A DNA stretch of 64,000 bases from a candidate division CSSED10-310 bacterium (GCA_016931515.1 JAFGEQ010000006.1:88649-152648); one strand, 5' to 3'. Shown: positions 25,651-35,621, counted from the stretch's first letter. Notes: generated by a model from the letters alone, not told the origin. Numbers and translations: made by a program.

Positions 25651-26595
25651 ATGGAACACCTGCCGGTGATGGTAGATGAAGTTTTACTTTATCTGGGCCA
25701 TATTCAGGATGGTCTTATCATCGACGGGACATTGGGATCGGGGGGTCACTCAGAGGCCATCTTGTCGGCAACACCGGATTCAGTAACGGTTGTTGGCATC
25801 GACCGGGATGCTGCTGCAGTGCAGGCGGCTTCCGCTCGATTATCGGTTTTCCGATCCCGGTTTATCGCGATTCATGGAAATTACTGTAATTGGACCGGAT
25901 GGAAGGATCGCCTCCCGAAGCATCCGGTGATGGGGATTCTCCTGGATCTGGGTCTTTCATCAACTCAGCTGGAGTCACCCGGAAGAGGATTTTCGTTCAG
26001 GGATCGCGAATCTCTTGACATGCGATTCGACATGACTCTTGACATCCCGACCGGTGCCGACCTGGTTAATTCCTTATCCGAACAGGAATTGGCTGATATC
26101 ATTTATCGTTATGGTGAAGACAGATCGTCCCGGCGCATTGCTCGAGCGATTGTCCGGAGACGGTCCGGCGACCGGTTTGAGACTGCCCTGGATCTGTCGA
26201 ACACAATTGCACAACTATTTCATGGTTCCAGTCAGATTCATCCTGCAACCCGGACATTTCAGGCACTTCGCATTGCCGTCAACAGCGAATTGGATCATCT
26301 GCAGACAGGTTTGGAAACAGCTCATTCTGTATTGGCAGAAACAGGTCGTTTGGTCGTCATCTCCTATCACTCTCTCGAAGATCGAATCGTCAAACGATTT
26401 TTCATTAAATATTCCGGGAAATGCATTTGTCCCGATACTCTTCCGGTCTGCCAGTGCAACAGGACAGCAGGATTTCAAATTCTGACGCGCAGGCCGCTCA
26501 TGGCCAAGGAAGGGGAAGTACGGAATAATCCACGATCCCGATCCGCCAAGCTTCGGTGTGCCGAACGACTTCGGGAAAAAGGAGTTGAAGTATGA
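25651..26595 (+). CDS. rsmH: 16S rRNA (cytosine-1402-N4) methyltransferase RsmH
   Basis: About 314 residues. It starts MEHLPVMVDEVLLYL and has the SAM motif IIDGTLGSGGHSEAIL, GIDRDAAAV, LDLGLSSTQLESPGRGFSFR, FQALRIAVNSEL and VISYHSLEDRIVKRFF, all hallmark RsmH (MraW) blocks. It methylates N4 of C1402 in 16S rRNA using SAM. An in-frame TTG lies at 25636, but the ATG at 25651 has AAGGAAA directly upstream and matches the usual family start. Its TGA overlaps the ftsL ATG (ATGA). Confidence 0.96.
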   Translation: MEHLPVMVDEVLLYLGHIQDGLIIDGTLGSGGHSEAILSATPDSVTVVGIDRDAAAVQAASARLSVFRSRFIAIHGNYCNWTGWKDRLPKHPVMGILLDLGLSSTQLESPGRGFSFRDRESLDMRFDMTLDIPTGADLVNSLSEQELADIIYRYGEDRSSRRIARAIVRRRSGDRFETALDLSNTIAQLFHGSSQIHPATRTFQALRIAVNSELDHLQTGLETAHSVLAETGRLVVISYHSLEDRIVKRFFIKYSGKCICPDTLPVCQCNRTAGFQILTRRPLMAKEGEVRNNPRSRSAKLRCAERLREKGVEV

Positions 26596-26873
26596 AATGG
26601 CAACGGTATATCTGGACGGCTACAATCATCGCCATCTGGATAATCTCTCTGATGATTGTCGACTCAGCCGCAAAACAGACGCGCATGGGGTATCAGCAGC
26701 AGAATCTTCGGATCCAGCAGCAGAGCCTCGACGAATCCGGCTTGCGGCTTCAGTGCGAAATGTCGGTTTTGCATGATCTGGAAAAAGCGCAGGCATTTGC
26801 GGACGTGCAAGAAATGGAAAACCCGAAGCCCGAGCAAATCATCATTGTTGATGAAAACGATGGAGCACGGTGA
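26592..26873 (+). CDS. ftsL: cell division protein FtsL-like
   Basis: 93 residues: a short cytosolic start, one membrane helix (about 8-24) and a glutamine-rich coiled coil (about 30-70) that would extend into the periplasm. Sequence alone is too short and divergent for firm assignment. Position between rsmH and ftsI, length and topology are those of FtsL, which links FtsQ/FtsB and FtsI/FtsW in the divisome. Start and stop overlap the neighbours as ATGA and GTGA. Confidence 0.75.
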   Translation: MKWQRYIWTATIIAIWIISLMIVDSAAKQTRMGYQQQNLRIQQQSLDESGLRLQCEMSVLHDLEKAQAFADVQEMENPKPEQIIIVDENDGAR

Positions 26874-28525
26874 CGAATCGTCGATTACATTTAATCTTTC
26901 TTACCGGTCTTGCGTTACTGGCGATTATCCTTATTCGTCTGATACATCTTCAGATATTTCTTGGCTATGATTATGCGCGCAGAGCTTTTCGCTCACATTA
27001 TCGGCGTGAGGAGATACAATCCAGGAGAGGAGTTATCTGGGATCGTCAGCATCGTCTGTTAGCCGTTACCCTGGCATCTGATTCTCTCTGTGCGGATCCT
27101 GCGATGGTGCAGGATCCCGAAACTCTGGCCCGAGACATCGCCAATATCCTGGACGGTTCGGATGCTTTTTTCGCTGAGAAGTTATCCCGGAAAAGCAGAC
27201 GCTTTACATGGCTTCAACGCAATCTGACTCCCACTCAAGCGGCTGCGATTCAGGCCCTTCATGCACCGGGTTTATACTTCCGCAAGGAGAATCGTCGGTT
27301 TTATCCTGCGGGTTCAGACATGTCGGCCATTATTGGTTTCACCGGTCTTGACGGATCGGGCTTGGAGGGTCTGGAGGCGTCCTGCGATCGGACACTTGCC
27401 GGATCCTCTGGTGAGGAGCTGATCGCTGTGGATGCTCTCGCCCGTCCTTACAGCCCTGACCGAATCCTGCTCACTGAACCTCAACCCGGTCAGGATCTAT
27501 TTTTGACATTAGATAAAACGATCCAATTTCTGGCAGTATCCGAGTTGAAAAAGTCCGTTACAAAGGAGAGCGCGCGTTGGGGTGCCGTGGTTGTAATGGA
27601 CGTGCATTCCGGGGATATTCTGGCAATGGCGTCAGAGCCCGGTTATAATCCTCATACATTTTATAACTCACTGCCGGAAAATCGTAGAAATCGATGCACA
27701 TCGCAGCTCATCGAACCTGGCTCGACATTTAAGGCTGTCACTTTGGCGTCAGCTCTTGAGCGGAGTGTTATCGATCTGAATGACGTAATCGACTGTGAGA
27801 ACGGAGAGATCACAATCGGAACGCAGACCTATTCAGATTGGAAACGGTTCGGTTTGCTGAGTATCGAGGACATAATAGTGTTTTCTTCCAATGTTGGAAC
27901 GATCAAAATTGGGCAACGCGTAGGGGGTGATGCCCTCCGTAATTTTGCCGTCCGATTGGGGTTTGCGACAACGGTGATTCCGGAAATCCCGGGGTCTGAA
28001 CCCGGATACATCCGAAATGCTTCATCCCGTTCCGCTCCGGCAATCGCGTCGCTTTCGATCGGATACGGTCTGGCAGTCACGCCACTTCAATTAGCTGCAT
28101 CCTATGCCATCTTCGCGAATGGCGGCTGGAAGATCACTCCACGAATTCTTATGGATACTCCAGCCGTTGTGCCGGAGCGTGTGATATCTGAGCGTACTGC
28201 AATGCAGGTTTCATCTGTCCTCTTTCAGACAGTTACGCGCGGAACGGCCAAAAATGGACAGCCCCAAAGTTATCCGGCTGCCGGCAAAACAGGTACCGCC
28301 AGACGGTATGATCACGAGAGTGCTGCCTATGATCCCAATCGGGTAACTTGCGTATTCGCCGGGTTTGCACCGGCTGATTCGCCGCTGATAAGCGTGTGTG
28401 TCGTTGTCGACGATCCCCAGGAACAGAAGTGGGCCAGCCAGGTAACGGCAACTCTATTTTCACGCATTGTTGACCAGACTCTTCTGTATCTGGGTGAACC
28501 CCCTCAAAGGAAGGTAATAGCATGA
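26870..28525 (+). CDS. ftsI: division-specific transpeptidase FtsI (PBP3)
   Basis: 551 residues. One N-terminal membrane helix is followed by the class B PBP pedestal (RRGVIWDRQHRLLAV) and a transpeptidase domain with SxxK at S285-T-F-K288, SxN at about 339-341 and KTG at 473-475. It crosslinks septal peptidoglycan in the periplasm with FtsW. There is no C-terminal PASTA domain, unlike many Gram-positive members. It starts with GTG overlapping the ftsL stop and ends in an ATGA overlap with murE. Confidence 0.95.
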   Translation: MTNRRLHLIFLTGLALLAIILIRLIHLQIFLGYDYARRAFRSHYRREEIQSRRGVIWDRQHRLLAVTLASDSLCADPAMVQDPETLARDIANILDGSDAFFAEKLSRKSRRFTWLQRNLTPTQAAAIQALHAPGLYFRKENRRFYPAGSDMSAIIGFTGLDGSGLEGLEASCDRTLAGSSGEELIAVDALARPYSPDRILLTEPQPGQDLFLTLDKTIQFLAVSELKKSVTKESARWGAVVVMDVHSGDILAMASEPGYNPHTFYNSLPENRRNRCTSQLIEPGSTFKAVTLASALERSVIDLNDVIDCENGEITIGTQTYSDWKRFGLLSIEDIIVFSSNVGTIKIGQRVGGDALRNFAVRLGFATTVIPEIPGSEPGYIRNASSRSAPAIASLSIGYGLAVTPLQLAASYAIFANGGWKITPRILMDTPAVVPERVISERTAMQVSSVLFQTVTRGTAKNGQPQSYPAAGKTGTARRYDHESAAYDPNRVTCVFAGFAPADSPLISVCVVVDDPQEQKWASQVTATLFSRIVDQTLLYLGEPPQRKVIA

Positions 28526-30003
28526 TACTCTCGGATCTTATCCGTCTGAATCCCGATATTCGGATCGTGGGTTCTCTCGATAGGGAGATCACCGCGTTGG
28601 TAATGGATTCGCGGAAAGTCATCCCGGGTTCTTTATTTATAGCCCTTCGCGGAAACCGCTCCGACGGGCATCAGCATATTGAGGAGGCCATTGAAAAAGG
28701 TGCGGCGGCAATTATGATTCAGGAGGAGCAACCTGGGGCATTTCCGCCACATATTACGATTATTCGGTCTGTAAATCCTCGGCAGACGACTGCATTGTTG
28801 GCGAATCAGTTTTACGACAATCCTTCGGATAAATTACAAACGATTGGCGTCACTGGAACCAACGGAAAAACAACCGTTACCTACATGCTGCAAAGTCTTT
28901 TGGAACATCTCGGAGTGCCGTGCGGAGTAATCGGCACGGTTGGAGCTCATTTTGCCGGCAGCCATCGTCCGACCGGTGCGACGACGCCGGAATCACCTGA
29001 ATTACAAAAATTCCTCAATGAGATGGTCGAGGCCGGAATGCATGCCGTTGCAATGGAAATATCAAGTCATGCATTGGTATGGCATCGGGTTGACGGGATG
29101 CGGTTTGATGTTGCCATATTCACAAATCTCACGCAGGATCATCTTGATTTTCATGGTTCGATGGACCGCTATCTGGCTGCTAAAAGCCGTTTGTTCAGAA
29201 TGCCTGGAAAAACAGATCATCCGGCTGTCGCAATTCTCAATAATGACGATCCGGCATCCGAGTATTTTCGTCCCATGATCCCGGACTATCGAATGATCAG
29301 AACCTATGGGCTGGAGCGATCAGCTGATGTATCAGCCAGGGACATTGAGCTGTTTCCGGATTCGAATCGGTTCATTCTGACATGTCCGGGTGGTTCGTTT
29401 CCGGCACGCGTACCCATCCCGGGACGTCACAATATATTAAATGCGCTGGCTTCTGCATCAGCCCTTATGGCACTCGGATACGACCCGGCCACGGTCGCCT
29501 CCGCTTTGCAGGATCTACCCGCCGTCCCCGGCCGAATGGAAAGGATCAATCGCGGTCAACCATTTCAGGTACTGGTTGATTATGCGCATACTCCGGACGC
29601 GCTGGTAAATCTCCTGGATGCTGTCCGACAGATCACATCGGAGCGGATCATTACGGTTTTCGGCTGTGGGGGTGATCGGGACAGGAGCAAACGTCCTTTG
29701 ATGGGTGAGGCAGCATCGACTCGCTCTGAGTTGACAATTGTCACATCGGACAATCCTCGAACCGAGGAGCCGGAGGCTATCATTGATGATATTCTACCGG
29801 GATTAAATAAGGCGAGCGAATACCGAATAATCCCGGATCGCCGGACTGCAATTCAGATGGCGATGCGCATCGCCCGTCAGGGAGATTCCGTTGTAATTGC
29901 AGGCAAGGGACACGAAGACTATCAGATCGTGGGAAATGAAACCTTACGATTTGATGACCGGGAGGAAGCCGGTCTTGCTTTGGAGTTGGCAGGTTATAGA
30001 TGA
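28522..30003 (+). CDS. murE: UDP-MurNAc-L-Ala-D-Glu:meso-diaminopimelate ligase MurE
   Basis: 493 residues with the three Mur ligase domains: an N-terminal UDP-binding part (VMDSRKVIPGSLFIALRG), a central ATPase domain with GVTGTNGKTT (about 112-121) and a C-terminal domain with DNPR at 410-413. DNPR is the known selector for meso-diaminopimelate over lysine, so the wall is expected to be of A1-gamma, Gram-negative-like type. It acts in the cytosol. murF, mraY and murD, which normally follow, are absent; ftsW follows directly with an ATGA overlap. Confidence 0.96.
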   Translation: MILSDLIRLNPDIRIVGSLDREITALVMDSRKVIPGSLFIALRGNRSDGHQHIEEAIEKGAAAIMIQEEQPGAFPPHITIIRSVNPRQTTALLANQFYDNPSDKLQTIGVTGTNGKTTVTYMLQSLLEHLGVPCGVIGTVGAHFAGSHRPTGATTPESPELQKFLNEMVEAGMHAVAMEISSHALVWHRVDGMRFDVAIFTNLTQDHLDFHGSMDRYLAAKSRLFRMPGKTDHPAVAILNNDDPASEYFRPMIPDYRMIRTYGLERSADVSARDIELFPDSNRFILTCPGGSFPARVPIPGRHNILNALASASALMALGYDPATVASALQDLPAVPGRMERINRGQPFQVLVDYAHTPDALVNLLDAVRQITSERIITVFGCGGDRDRSKRPLMGEAASTRSELTIVTSDNPRTEEPEAIIDDILPGLNKASEYRIIPDRRTAIQMAMRIARQGDSVVIAGKGHEDYQIVGNETLRFDDREEAGLALELAGYR

Positions 30004-31139
30004 TCCGCGCTGTTGAACAGAGCAGGCACCCCGATCGGGTGATTCTATGGATCGCCGGTATTACAGCCGCGTTTGGTGTCTTGATGGTCTATGATGCAAG
30101 TGCTGTTTCAGCAGCCTTGAGACAGCGGTTTCAGAGTCCGGTGTATTTTTTTGAACGTCAATTTTGCTGGTTCCTCGTCGGTCTGGCAGCCATGATCATG
30201 GTGTCCAGAATTCCACTTTCAAAAGTGCAGCGTTCAATCTTGCCACTTACACTTCTGGTACTTGTTCTGATGATTCTAGTCCTGATACCGGGTATCGGCT
30301 ACGCGTCCGGTGGTGCTCATCGATGGATTCGAGTCAGTTCTTTCTCGGTTCAACCCGGAGAGTTTATGCGGATAGTGCTGGTTCTTTATCTAGCGCATCT
30401 ATTCAGCATCAAAGCTGACAGGATTTCAAAATGCTCCCAAGTTTTTCTGCCCGCCGTCACTGTCACGGGCGCTGCGGTTGTGCTTCTGGTTGCTCAACCG
30501 AAATTCGGCTCGGCGATGATACTTGTCATTATGGCCGGTATCATGTTTGTAGTTGCAGGAATTCCAATTATTCAATTACTTGCGGCATTAATAAGCAGTC
30601 TGCCGGTTATCGTGTATGCCACTTTTCACGTTGACTATGTAACCCATCGGATACAGGCCTGGTTGTACCCGGCTGAATTTGTCAGAGGTGTTGGCTTTCA
30701 GACAATGCAATCCCTGATTGCAATCGGATCTGGGAATTTGACAGGAGTCGGGCTTGGGCAAGGTCATCAGAAGATGTTCTATCTTCCTGAAGCTCATACT
30801 GACATGATTTTTCCCGTCATTGCCGAAGAGCTCGGATTAGTTGGATCGATTATCGTCTTGGGCGCATTCACATGTATCTTCATTCGCGGTTTCAGAATAG
30901 CGAAACATGCCACCAATTCTTTTGCCAGGTTGATGGCGGTCGGATTGACAGCCAGTGTCCTGCTTCCCTTTATTCTGAATCTGTTTGTTGCCACAAGATT
31001 GTTTCCGGTGACCGGTATCCCATTACCGTTGATCAGCTACGGTGGTACAGCGCTTGTCACAGATATGATCGCATTGGGACTTCTGGCCGGTGCCTGGACT
31101 TCTGTCGAGAAAATTGGGGTCTCACGTGCAATTGGATAA
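30000..31139 (+). CDS. ftsW: SEDS peptidoglycan glycosyltransferase FtsW
   Basis: 379 residues with about ten membrane helices. SEDS features are GAHRWIRV...VQPGEFMRI after helix 4, the conserved LPEAHTDMIFPVIAEELG loop and GIPLPLISYGGTALV near the end. The context makes it FtsW rather than RodA: it polymerises lipid II at the septum together with FtsI. Its start overlaps murE as ATGA. Confidence 0.94.
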   Translation: MIRAVEQSRHPDRVILWIAGITAAFGVLMVYDASAVSAALRQRFQSPVYFFERQFCWFLVGLAAMIMVSRIPLSKVQRSILPLTLLVLVLMILVLIPGIGYASGGAHRWIRVSSFSVQPGEFMRIVLVLYLAHLFSIKADRISKCSQVFLPAVTVTGAAVVLLVAQPKFGSAMILVIMAGIMFVVAGIPIIQLLAALISSLPVIVYATFHVDYVTHRIQAWLYPAEFVRGVGFQTMQSLIAIGSGNLTGVGLGQGHQKMFYLPEAHTDMIFPVIAEELGLVGSIIVLGAFTCIFIRGFRIAKHATNSFARLMAVGLTASVLLPFILNLFVATRLFPVTGIPLPLISYGGTALVTDMIALGLLAGAWTSVEKIGVSRAIG

Positions 31140-32037
31140 CTATAGTGGACAGATCAGGAAGAATGTTCCGTTGAACAAGCTGACGACATGGCGGATCGGC
31201 GGTCCGGCTGATTGGGTCGTTGAAGCGAATAATCCGGATGAACTAAGGGTTTTTCTTCGCGAAGTCAACTCTTCAGCTACACCATGGATGGTTCTCGGAA
31301 ACGGCTCTAACATTTTATTCAGTGACCTGGGCTACAGGGGTGCCATTCTTATTCTCGGCGATGATTTTCAGCAGATGGATATCCGAGAGTTGACGATTCA
31401 AGCCGGTGCAGGATTGCAGTTACATCATCTTGCGAATCGCGCTGCAGACGCCGGAATGACCGGCTTGGAACCATTGGCGGGAATACCAGGAACCGTCGGT
31501 GGTGCAGCCTTTGTCAACGCGGGTGCATTCGGTTGTTCTTTTCTTCAGTTATGTAAAGTAATTAATGGTTTTGATCGGCATGGTCATTTCAGGTCGTTTG
31601 ATGACATCCATCCCGGGTACCGGTCCGGGGGTTTTCCGGATGGTTGCATCATTACAAACATCCAACTGACCCTGGCCTCCGGTGAACCTTCCCGAATTCA
31701 TGATCAGATGTGTCAATACCTTGAGCAGAGACGGTCGACTCAACCTCTTTCAGATGCCTCCGCAGGTTGTACATTTAAAAATCCTGCGAATACCGGCGCG
31801 GGTCGATTGATTGACAGGTTGGGGCTCAAAGGTTTCCAAAGCGGCCGGGCCATGATTTCAACCCGACATGCCAATTTCATCATCAATAACGGGGGCGCAT
31901 CCGCCACCGATGTGATTGATATCATTCGGCATGTCAGGAGGAAGGTGTTTGCAGAGTATAGGTTAAAGCTGGAGTTGGAGGTTCTGATTCTGGATGAGAC
32001 GGGAGCACGTCTGGATCCGGGAGGAGAGCTGAAATGA
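31126..32037 (+). CDS. murB: UDP-N-acetylenolpyruvoylglucosamine reductase MurB
   Basis: About 303 residues. The FAD-binding half has TTWRIGGPADW, VLGNGSNILFSDLGY and GLEPLAGIPGTVGGAAFVNAGA. The C-terminal half has RRSTQPLSDASAGCTFKNP, the type II pattern, with cysteine where many enzymes have serine as proton donor, and HANFIINNGGA. It reduces the enolpyruvyl group to give UDP-MurNAc in the cytosol. The GTG at 31126 gives a normal family start and overlaps ftsW by 14 bases; an in-frame ATG at 31090 would overlap by 50. The next gene starts in an ATGA overlap. Confidence 0.95.
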   Translation: MQLDNYSGQIRKNVPLNKLTTWRIGGPADWVVEANNPDELRVFLREVNSSATPWMVLGNGSNILFSDLGYRGAILILGDDFQQMDIRELTIQAGAGLQLHHLANRAADAGMTGLEPLAGIPGTVGGAAFVNAGAFGCSFLQLCKVINGFDRHGHFRSFDDIHPGYRSGGFPDGCIITNIQLTLASGEPSRIHDQMCQYLEQRRSTQPLSDASAGCTFKNPANTGAGRLIDRLGLKGFQSGRAMISTRHANFIINNGGASATDVIDIIRHVRRKVFAEYRLKLELEVLILDETGARLDPGGELK

Positions 32038-32786
32038 CGACTCGACATGGTCCCGGAATCGTTTTGGGATGCCTGATCCTAATGACACTGGGTGCGATGG
32101 GAATTGCTCTATCGGGTTTGCCTTTATGGCATGTGAATTCCTTCCAGATTTCGATCGATGACGATTCCCTTCGCACCGAACCCCTTGTTGAAGAAATGGA
32201 GAGTCTGTACGGGTCATGGGTCCCCTTAACGTCTCCCGCACTTATCATCACAAAATTATCCGATCTCCAGCAAATCGAGCGAACCACTGTGCGAAAAGCA
32301 TTTACCGGATCGATCTACCTGGACATTATCACCCGAAAACCAGTTCTGAAAATGTCATTATCCGCTGAAGATCCTGTCTGTATTTCTCCGGACGGCACAC
32401 CATTCCCTTACCGGCCGGAACACGGTGAACTACCTTTCTACACAGTTCCGGAAGATTGGACCCGTGACCGCTTGTTATCACCCGATACGCATATTCGGGC
32501 TACCTACGCACTTCTGTTGCAACTGGTAAGTTACCCAGCGAAATCCTTAAACAAATTCAATCATTTAGCCTCAGATCAAGCATTCGACGTCATTCTGACC
32601 AGACCGGATGACCAATCCAGTCTCCGTTTATCGAAGAACCTCACTCGCACTTCGGAAAGTGCACTCAAGCAGATAGATAGCTGGATTGCCGTTCATTCTC
32701 CTGATCATGATCCCTGTGAATACGATGCCCGTTTTCCCAACATGATCATATTCCGCACTCTCAGGGAGGTAGCCGATAATGGCTGA
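32034..32786 (+). CDS. ftsQ: cell division protein FtsQ/DivIB-like
   Basis: 250 residues with one N-terminal membrane helix (about 9-30) and a periplasmic domain that looks like POTRA plus the FtsQ beta domain (HVNSFQISIDD, then LDIITRKPVLKMSLS, and near the end YDARFPNMIIFRTL, comparable to the VDLRYPNG motif of FtsQ). Position between murB and ftsA supports it. FtsQ recruits FtsB/FtsL to the division site. The sequence is diverged, so the name leans on context. Confidence 0.82.
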   Translation: MTTRHGPGIVLGCLILMTLGAMGIALSGLPLWHVNSFQISIDDDSLRTEPLVEEMESLYGSWVPLTSPALIITKLSDLQQIERTTVRKAFTGSIYLDIITRKPVLKMSLSAEDPVCISPDGTPFPYRPEHGELPFYTVPEDWTRDRLLSPDTHIRATYALLLQLVSYPAKSLNKFNHLASDQAFDVILTRPDDQSSLRLSKNLTRTSESALKQIDSWIAVHSPDHDPCEYDARFPNMIIFRTLREVADNG

Positions 32787-34011
32787 CAGTGCGCGAAAAT
32801 CAATAGGATTGTGCATGGGAACAACGGGGGTTTCGATTGCCGTTCTTCATCAGATCGCAAACGACCTGCCGGAGATTCTTGCATTCAGCCGGGTTCCATC
32901 GCGGTTTTTACGAGCAGGGATGATTGTGAACCTGGAAGCTCTTGAAGATGCAATCAGTGAATGTCGCCAAAGCATCTCCTCTCTTATCCGCACATCGTTT
33001 TACAACACAACGGTCAATCTTTGCGGTTTAGATCTGCGAATCGAGAGCGGTACGACAGCGATTGACTTCAAGCGACCGACAGAAATCAGGCGGAGACATC
33101 TGCGTGACGCCCATCTGGCATCGAGTTTAATAGAAGATGCCCAATGGCGGCTGGTTCATATTTTCCCTGCTTCCTATGATGTCGATAGTCAGACATCCCT
33201 GGCCTCCCCGGTCGGTCTGATCGGAAACAAACTCTCCTCCCATCTCCGCCAGGTGTTCGCACCAGCAATCGCGATTGACGGCATTCTGCACGCCATGAAT
33301 CGTTGCGGGCTCGGTGTGTCTCACATTGTTGCCGATCCGCTGGGTGCCTTCGAAGCACTGGTCACCGAGGAAGAACGGGAGATGGGGCTTTGGATTCTGG
33401 ATATCGGTGGTTCGGTAATTCAAGCAGCGTTCATGAAAGGCGCTGAAATCCTGCTTCCCACCCCTTTGCCGATCGGGGGCGATACTGTCACATCCGACAT
33501 CGCCATCGGACTAAATACAACGATCCGAGACGCTGAAAAAATAAAGATCGAACATGGTCGTGTTCTCCCGGAGATGGCATCTGATGACCTGATGGTCCAT
33601 ATCCCTCCTTTAGGCGGCGGCCGCTCCAATAACCCGACATCCCAACATCGATTGGCTGAGATTATAAAATCAAGAACGGAAGAAATGTTTGAATTGGCAG
33701 GAGAACTCATCGGAGTTCAGACAGAATCCGATAATATAAGCAGCAGTGTTGTGTTAACCGGCGGCGGATCACTATTGCCCGGCACCATAGAACTCGCAGC
33801 AAAGTATCTCGGCATGCCGATTATTGAAGGACATCTTCGAAATGTATCAGGTTTGACGGATATTGCGCCGGTACCATTGTGCGCATCAGCTGTTGGATTG
33901 GCGTTGTATGGATTGAGACGAGATCGTGATCTTAGATGGAACACACCGGATCATTCCCGGTTCCGACATATTGTTCATAAAATGGTTTCGTGGTTTGGAG
34001 GAGAAGCATAG
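32779..34011 (+). CDS. ftsA: cell division protein FtsA
   Basis: 410 residues of actin-like fold. Phosphate-1 region SIGLCMGTTGVSIAVL is degenerate relative to the usual DxGTxK. Phosphate-2 WILDIGGSVIQAA, ALPIGGD-like PLPIGGDTVTSDIA and the adenosine motif VVLTGGGSLLPG are clear. The end, FRHIVHKMVSWFGGEA, is the amphipathic helix that tethers FtsA and FtsZ to the membrane. It overlaps ftsQ by 8 bases and precedes ftsZ by 2. Confidence 0.94.
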   Translation: MADSARKSIGLCMGTTGVSIAVLHQIANDLPEILAFSRVPSRFLRAGMIVNLEALEDAISECRQSISSLIRTSFYNTTVNLCGLDLRIESGTTAIDFKRPTEIRRRHLRDAHLASSLIEDAQWRLVHIFPASYDVDSQTSLASPVGLIGNKLSSHLRQVFAPAIAIDGILHAMNRCGLGVSHIVADPLGAFEALVTEEEREMGLWILDIGGSVIQAAFMKGAEILLPTPLPIGGDTVTSDIAIGLNTTIRDAEKIKIEHGRVLPEMASDDLMVHIPPLGGGRSNNPTSQHRLAEIIKSRTEEMFELAGELIGVQTESDNISSSVVLTGGGSLLPGTIELAAKYLGMPIIEGHLRNVSGLTDIAPVPLCASAVGLALYGLRRDRDLRWNTPDHSRFRHIVHKMVSWFGGEA

Positions 34012-34013
34012 CG

Positions 34014-35537
34014 ATGTACAGTTTTATCGAGGAAGTTGCGATCAATCAGGCGAACATCAAGGTGATTGGTATCGGTGGAGGTGGATGTAATGCTGTTGAA
34101 CGGATGTTGCAGCGCAGGATGAAAGGTGTGGAGTTCATTGCCTGCAACACTGATATGCAATCTCTGCAGCAATACCACGCGCAAACCTGTTTGCAACTCG
34201 GTCGGAATCTGACCCGTGGCCTCGGTGCCGGCGGCAATCCGAAAATTGGCAGGGCCGCGGCACTGGAAGACGAAGAAATGATTCGCACTCATCTAGCCGG
34301 TTCTGACATGGTTTTTATAACATCTGGGATGGGAGGAGGAACCGGAACAGGAGGAGCACCGGTCATTGCCCAGGCTGCGAGAGAGATGGGTATCCTGACA
34401 GTCGCCGTTGTAACCCTTCCGTTTCGATTTGAAGGAAAAAGACGCCAAAAAATCGCTGAAACCGGAATCCGGGACCTTGAAGAGATCGTGGATACACTCA
34501 TTGTTGTTCCCAATGAAAAGATCCTGGCTGTTGTCGACCCTGATACAACCGTCCGGGCTGCTTTCACAAAAGCAGATGAGATCCTCAGCAATGCAGTCCA
34601 GGGCATATCGGATCTGATCACGGAGTCCGGTGAGATTAATGTCGATTTTGCTGATGTTCGTACGATCATGACGGATATGGGCAAAGCAATACTCGGTACC
34701 GGCGTGGCCGCCGGCGAAAACCGGGCTATTACAGCAGTTGATGCGGCTATATCTTCTCCGCTGCTTGACACCATGAGTATTAATGGAGCGAGAGGAATCT
34801 TAATCAACATCACAAGTGGTGACGATCTGGGAATGATGGAGGTACACGCGGCATGCGAAAGAGTTGCCCAGGCTGCCGATGAGGATGCCCTCATCATTTT
34901 CGGGCATGTCTTCAATACCGAATACATGGGAAAGATGAAGATAACGATCATTGCGACGGGGTTTGAAAAACCGAAAGTCCGAAACCACTCCCTGAACCTC
35001 AGTTCACAGGAATCCAAAAAACCGCCGATAACCGGATTGCCTGACGCGGTCGAACCGCACCGCATCCCTGTCTTAGAATCGTCCCGGTCAGAACCAAATG
35101 TGGTCAGCCTCGTAACAGATCTCGACTCTGTTCAGAACGCAGAGTCTGTTCTCTGCTCAGGTGCCCGGGAGGAAGCCCATGTTCCAATTCAAAATCGGGA
35201 ATCTGAAGACAGGGCTCACGAAAATGCCGAACCGGTGCACTCTCATGTATCGCAAGGTCACCTCCGATTAGCTCCACCCGAAACCCCAGTCCTGTTCCCT
35301 TCTGAGGAGTTAACCCGGGTTAACCCGGTCACGCCTGTCCGTAAACCCCCTCAACCGGAGTTGGAACCCGTCCAGAGGAATAGACTTCGGGATGATTTCC
35401 CGTCCATACCTGATTATAATAGAAGAGATATGGCTTCCAACTCCCTGAAAAAAGATACAAAGCTGGATCGTATCGCTCAGCGGATTTATTATGGGGACAT
35501 CAACACACCGGCTTTTTTACGGCGCAAAGCAGACTGA
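34014..35537 (+). CDS. ftsZ: cell division GTPase FtsZ
   Basis: About 507 residues. The GTPase domain has IKVIGIGGGGCNAVERM, IACNTDMQSL, the tubulin signature GGGTGTGG (about 107-114), the T7 loop region NVDFADVRTIM and ATGFEKP closing the core near 325. A long, poorly conserved proline and acid-rich linker of about 160 residues follows. The end, DINTPAFLRRKAD, is the conserved peptide that binds FtsA. An in-frame upstream start at 33990 lies inside ftsA; the ATG at 34014 with GGAGAAG is preferred. It closes the dcw operon. Confidence 0.97.
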   Translation: MYSFIEEVAINQANIKVIGIGGGGCNAVERMLQRRMKGVEFIACNTDMQSLQQYHAQTCLQLGRNLTRGLGAGGNPKIGRAAALEDEEMIRTHLAGSDMVFITSGMGGGTGTGGAPVIAQAAREMGILTVAVVTLPFRFEGKRRQKIAETGIRDLEEIVDTLIVVPNEKILAVVDPDTTVRAAFTKADEILSNAVQGISDLITESGEINVDFADVRTIMTDMGKAILGTGVAAGENRAITAVDAAISSPLLDTMSINGARGILINITSGDDLGMMEVHAACERVAQAADEDALIIFGHVFNTEYMGKMKITIIATGFEKPKVRNHSLNLSSQESKKPPITGLPDAVEPHRIPVLESSRSEPNVVSLVTDLDSVQNAESVLCSGAREEAHVPIQNRESEDRAHENAEPVHSHVSQGHLRLAPPETPVLFPSEELTRVNPVTPVRKPPQPELEPVQRNRLRDDFPSIPDYNRRDMASNSLKKDTKLDRIAQRIYYGDINTPAFLRRKAD

Positions 35538-35621
35538 GGACAACAGGTTATCCTGACTGGAAAGCGACAAAGCATAGAATCAGAGGAGATACGGCGGATA
35601 TCGCCGGGTGACGGTTGGAAA

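Noticed and set aside
31090-31125. Upstream ATG extending MurB by 12 residues into ftsW
   Set aside because: The GTG at 31126 matches the usual MurB start and shortens the overlap from 50 to 14 bases.
33990-34013. Upstream start extending FtsZ by eight residues
   Set aside because: It lies inside the ftsA membrane-helix codons, and the ATG at 34014 has GGAGAAG and the normal FtsZ N-terminus.
34289-35065. 258-codon open frame antisense to ftsZ
   Set aside because: It mirrors the highly conserved FtsZ codons; serine- and proline-rich translation is typical of an antisense shadow.
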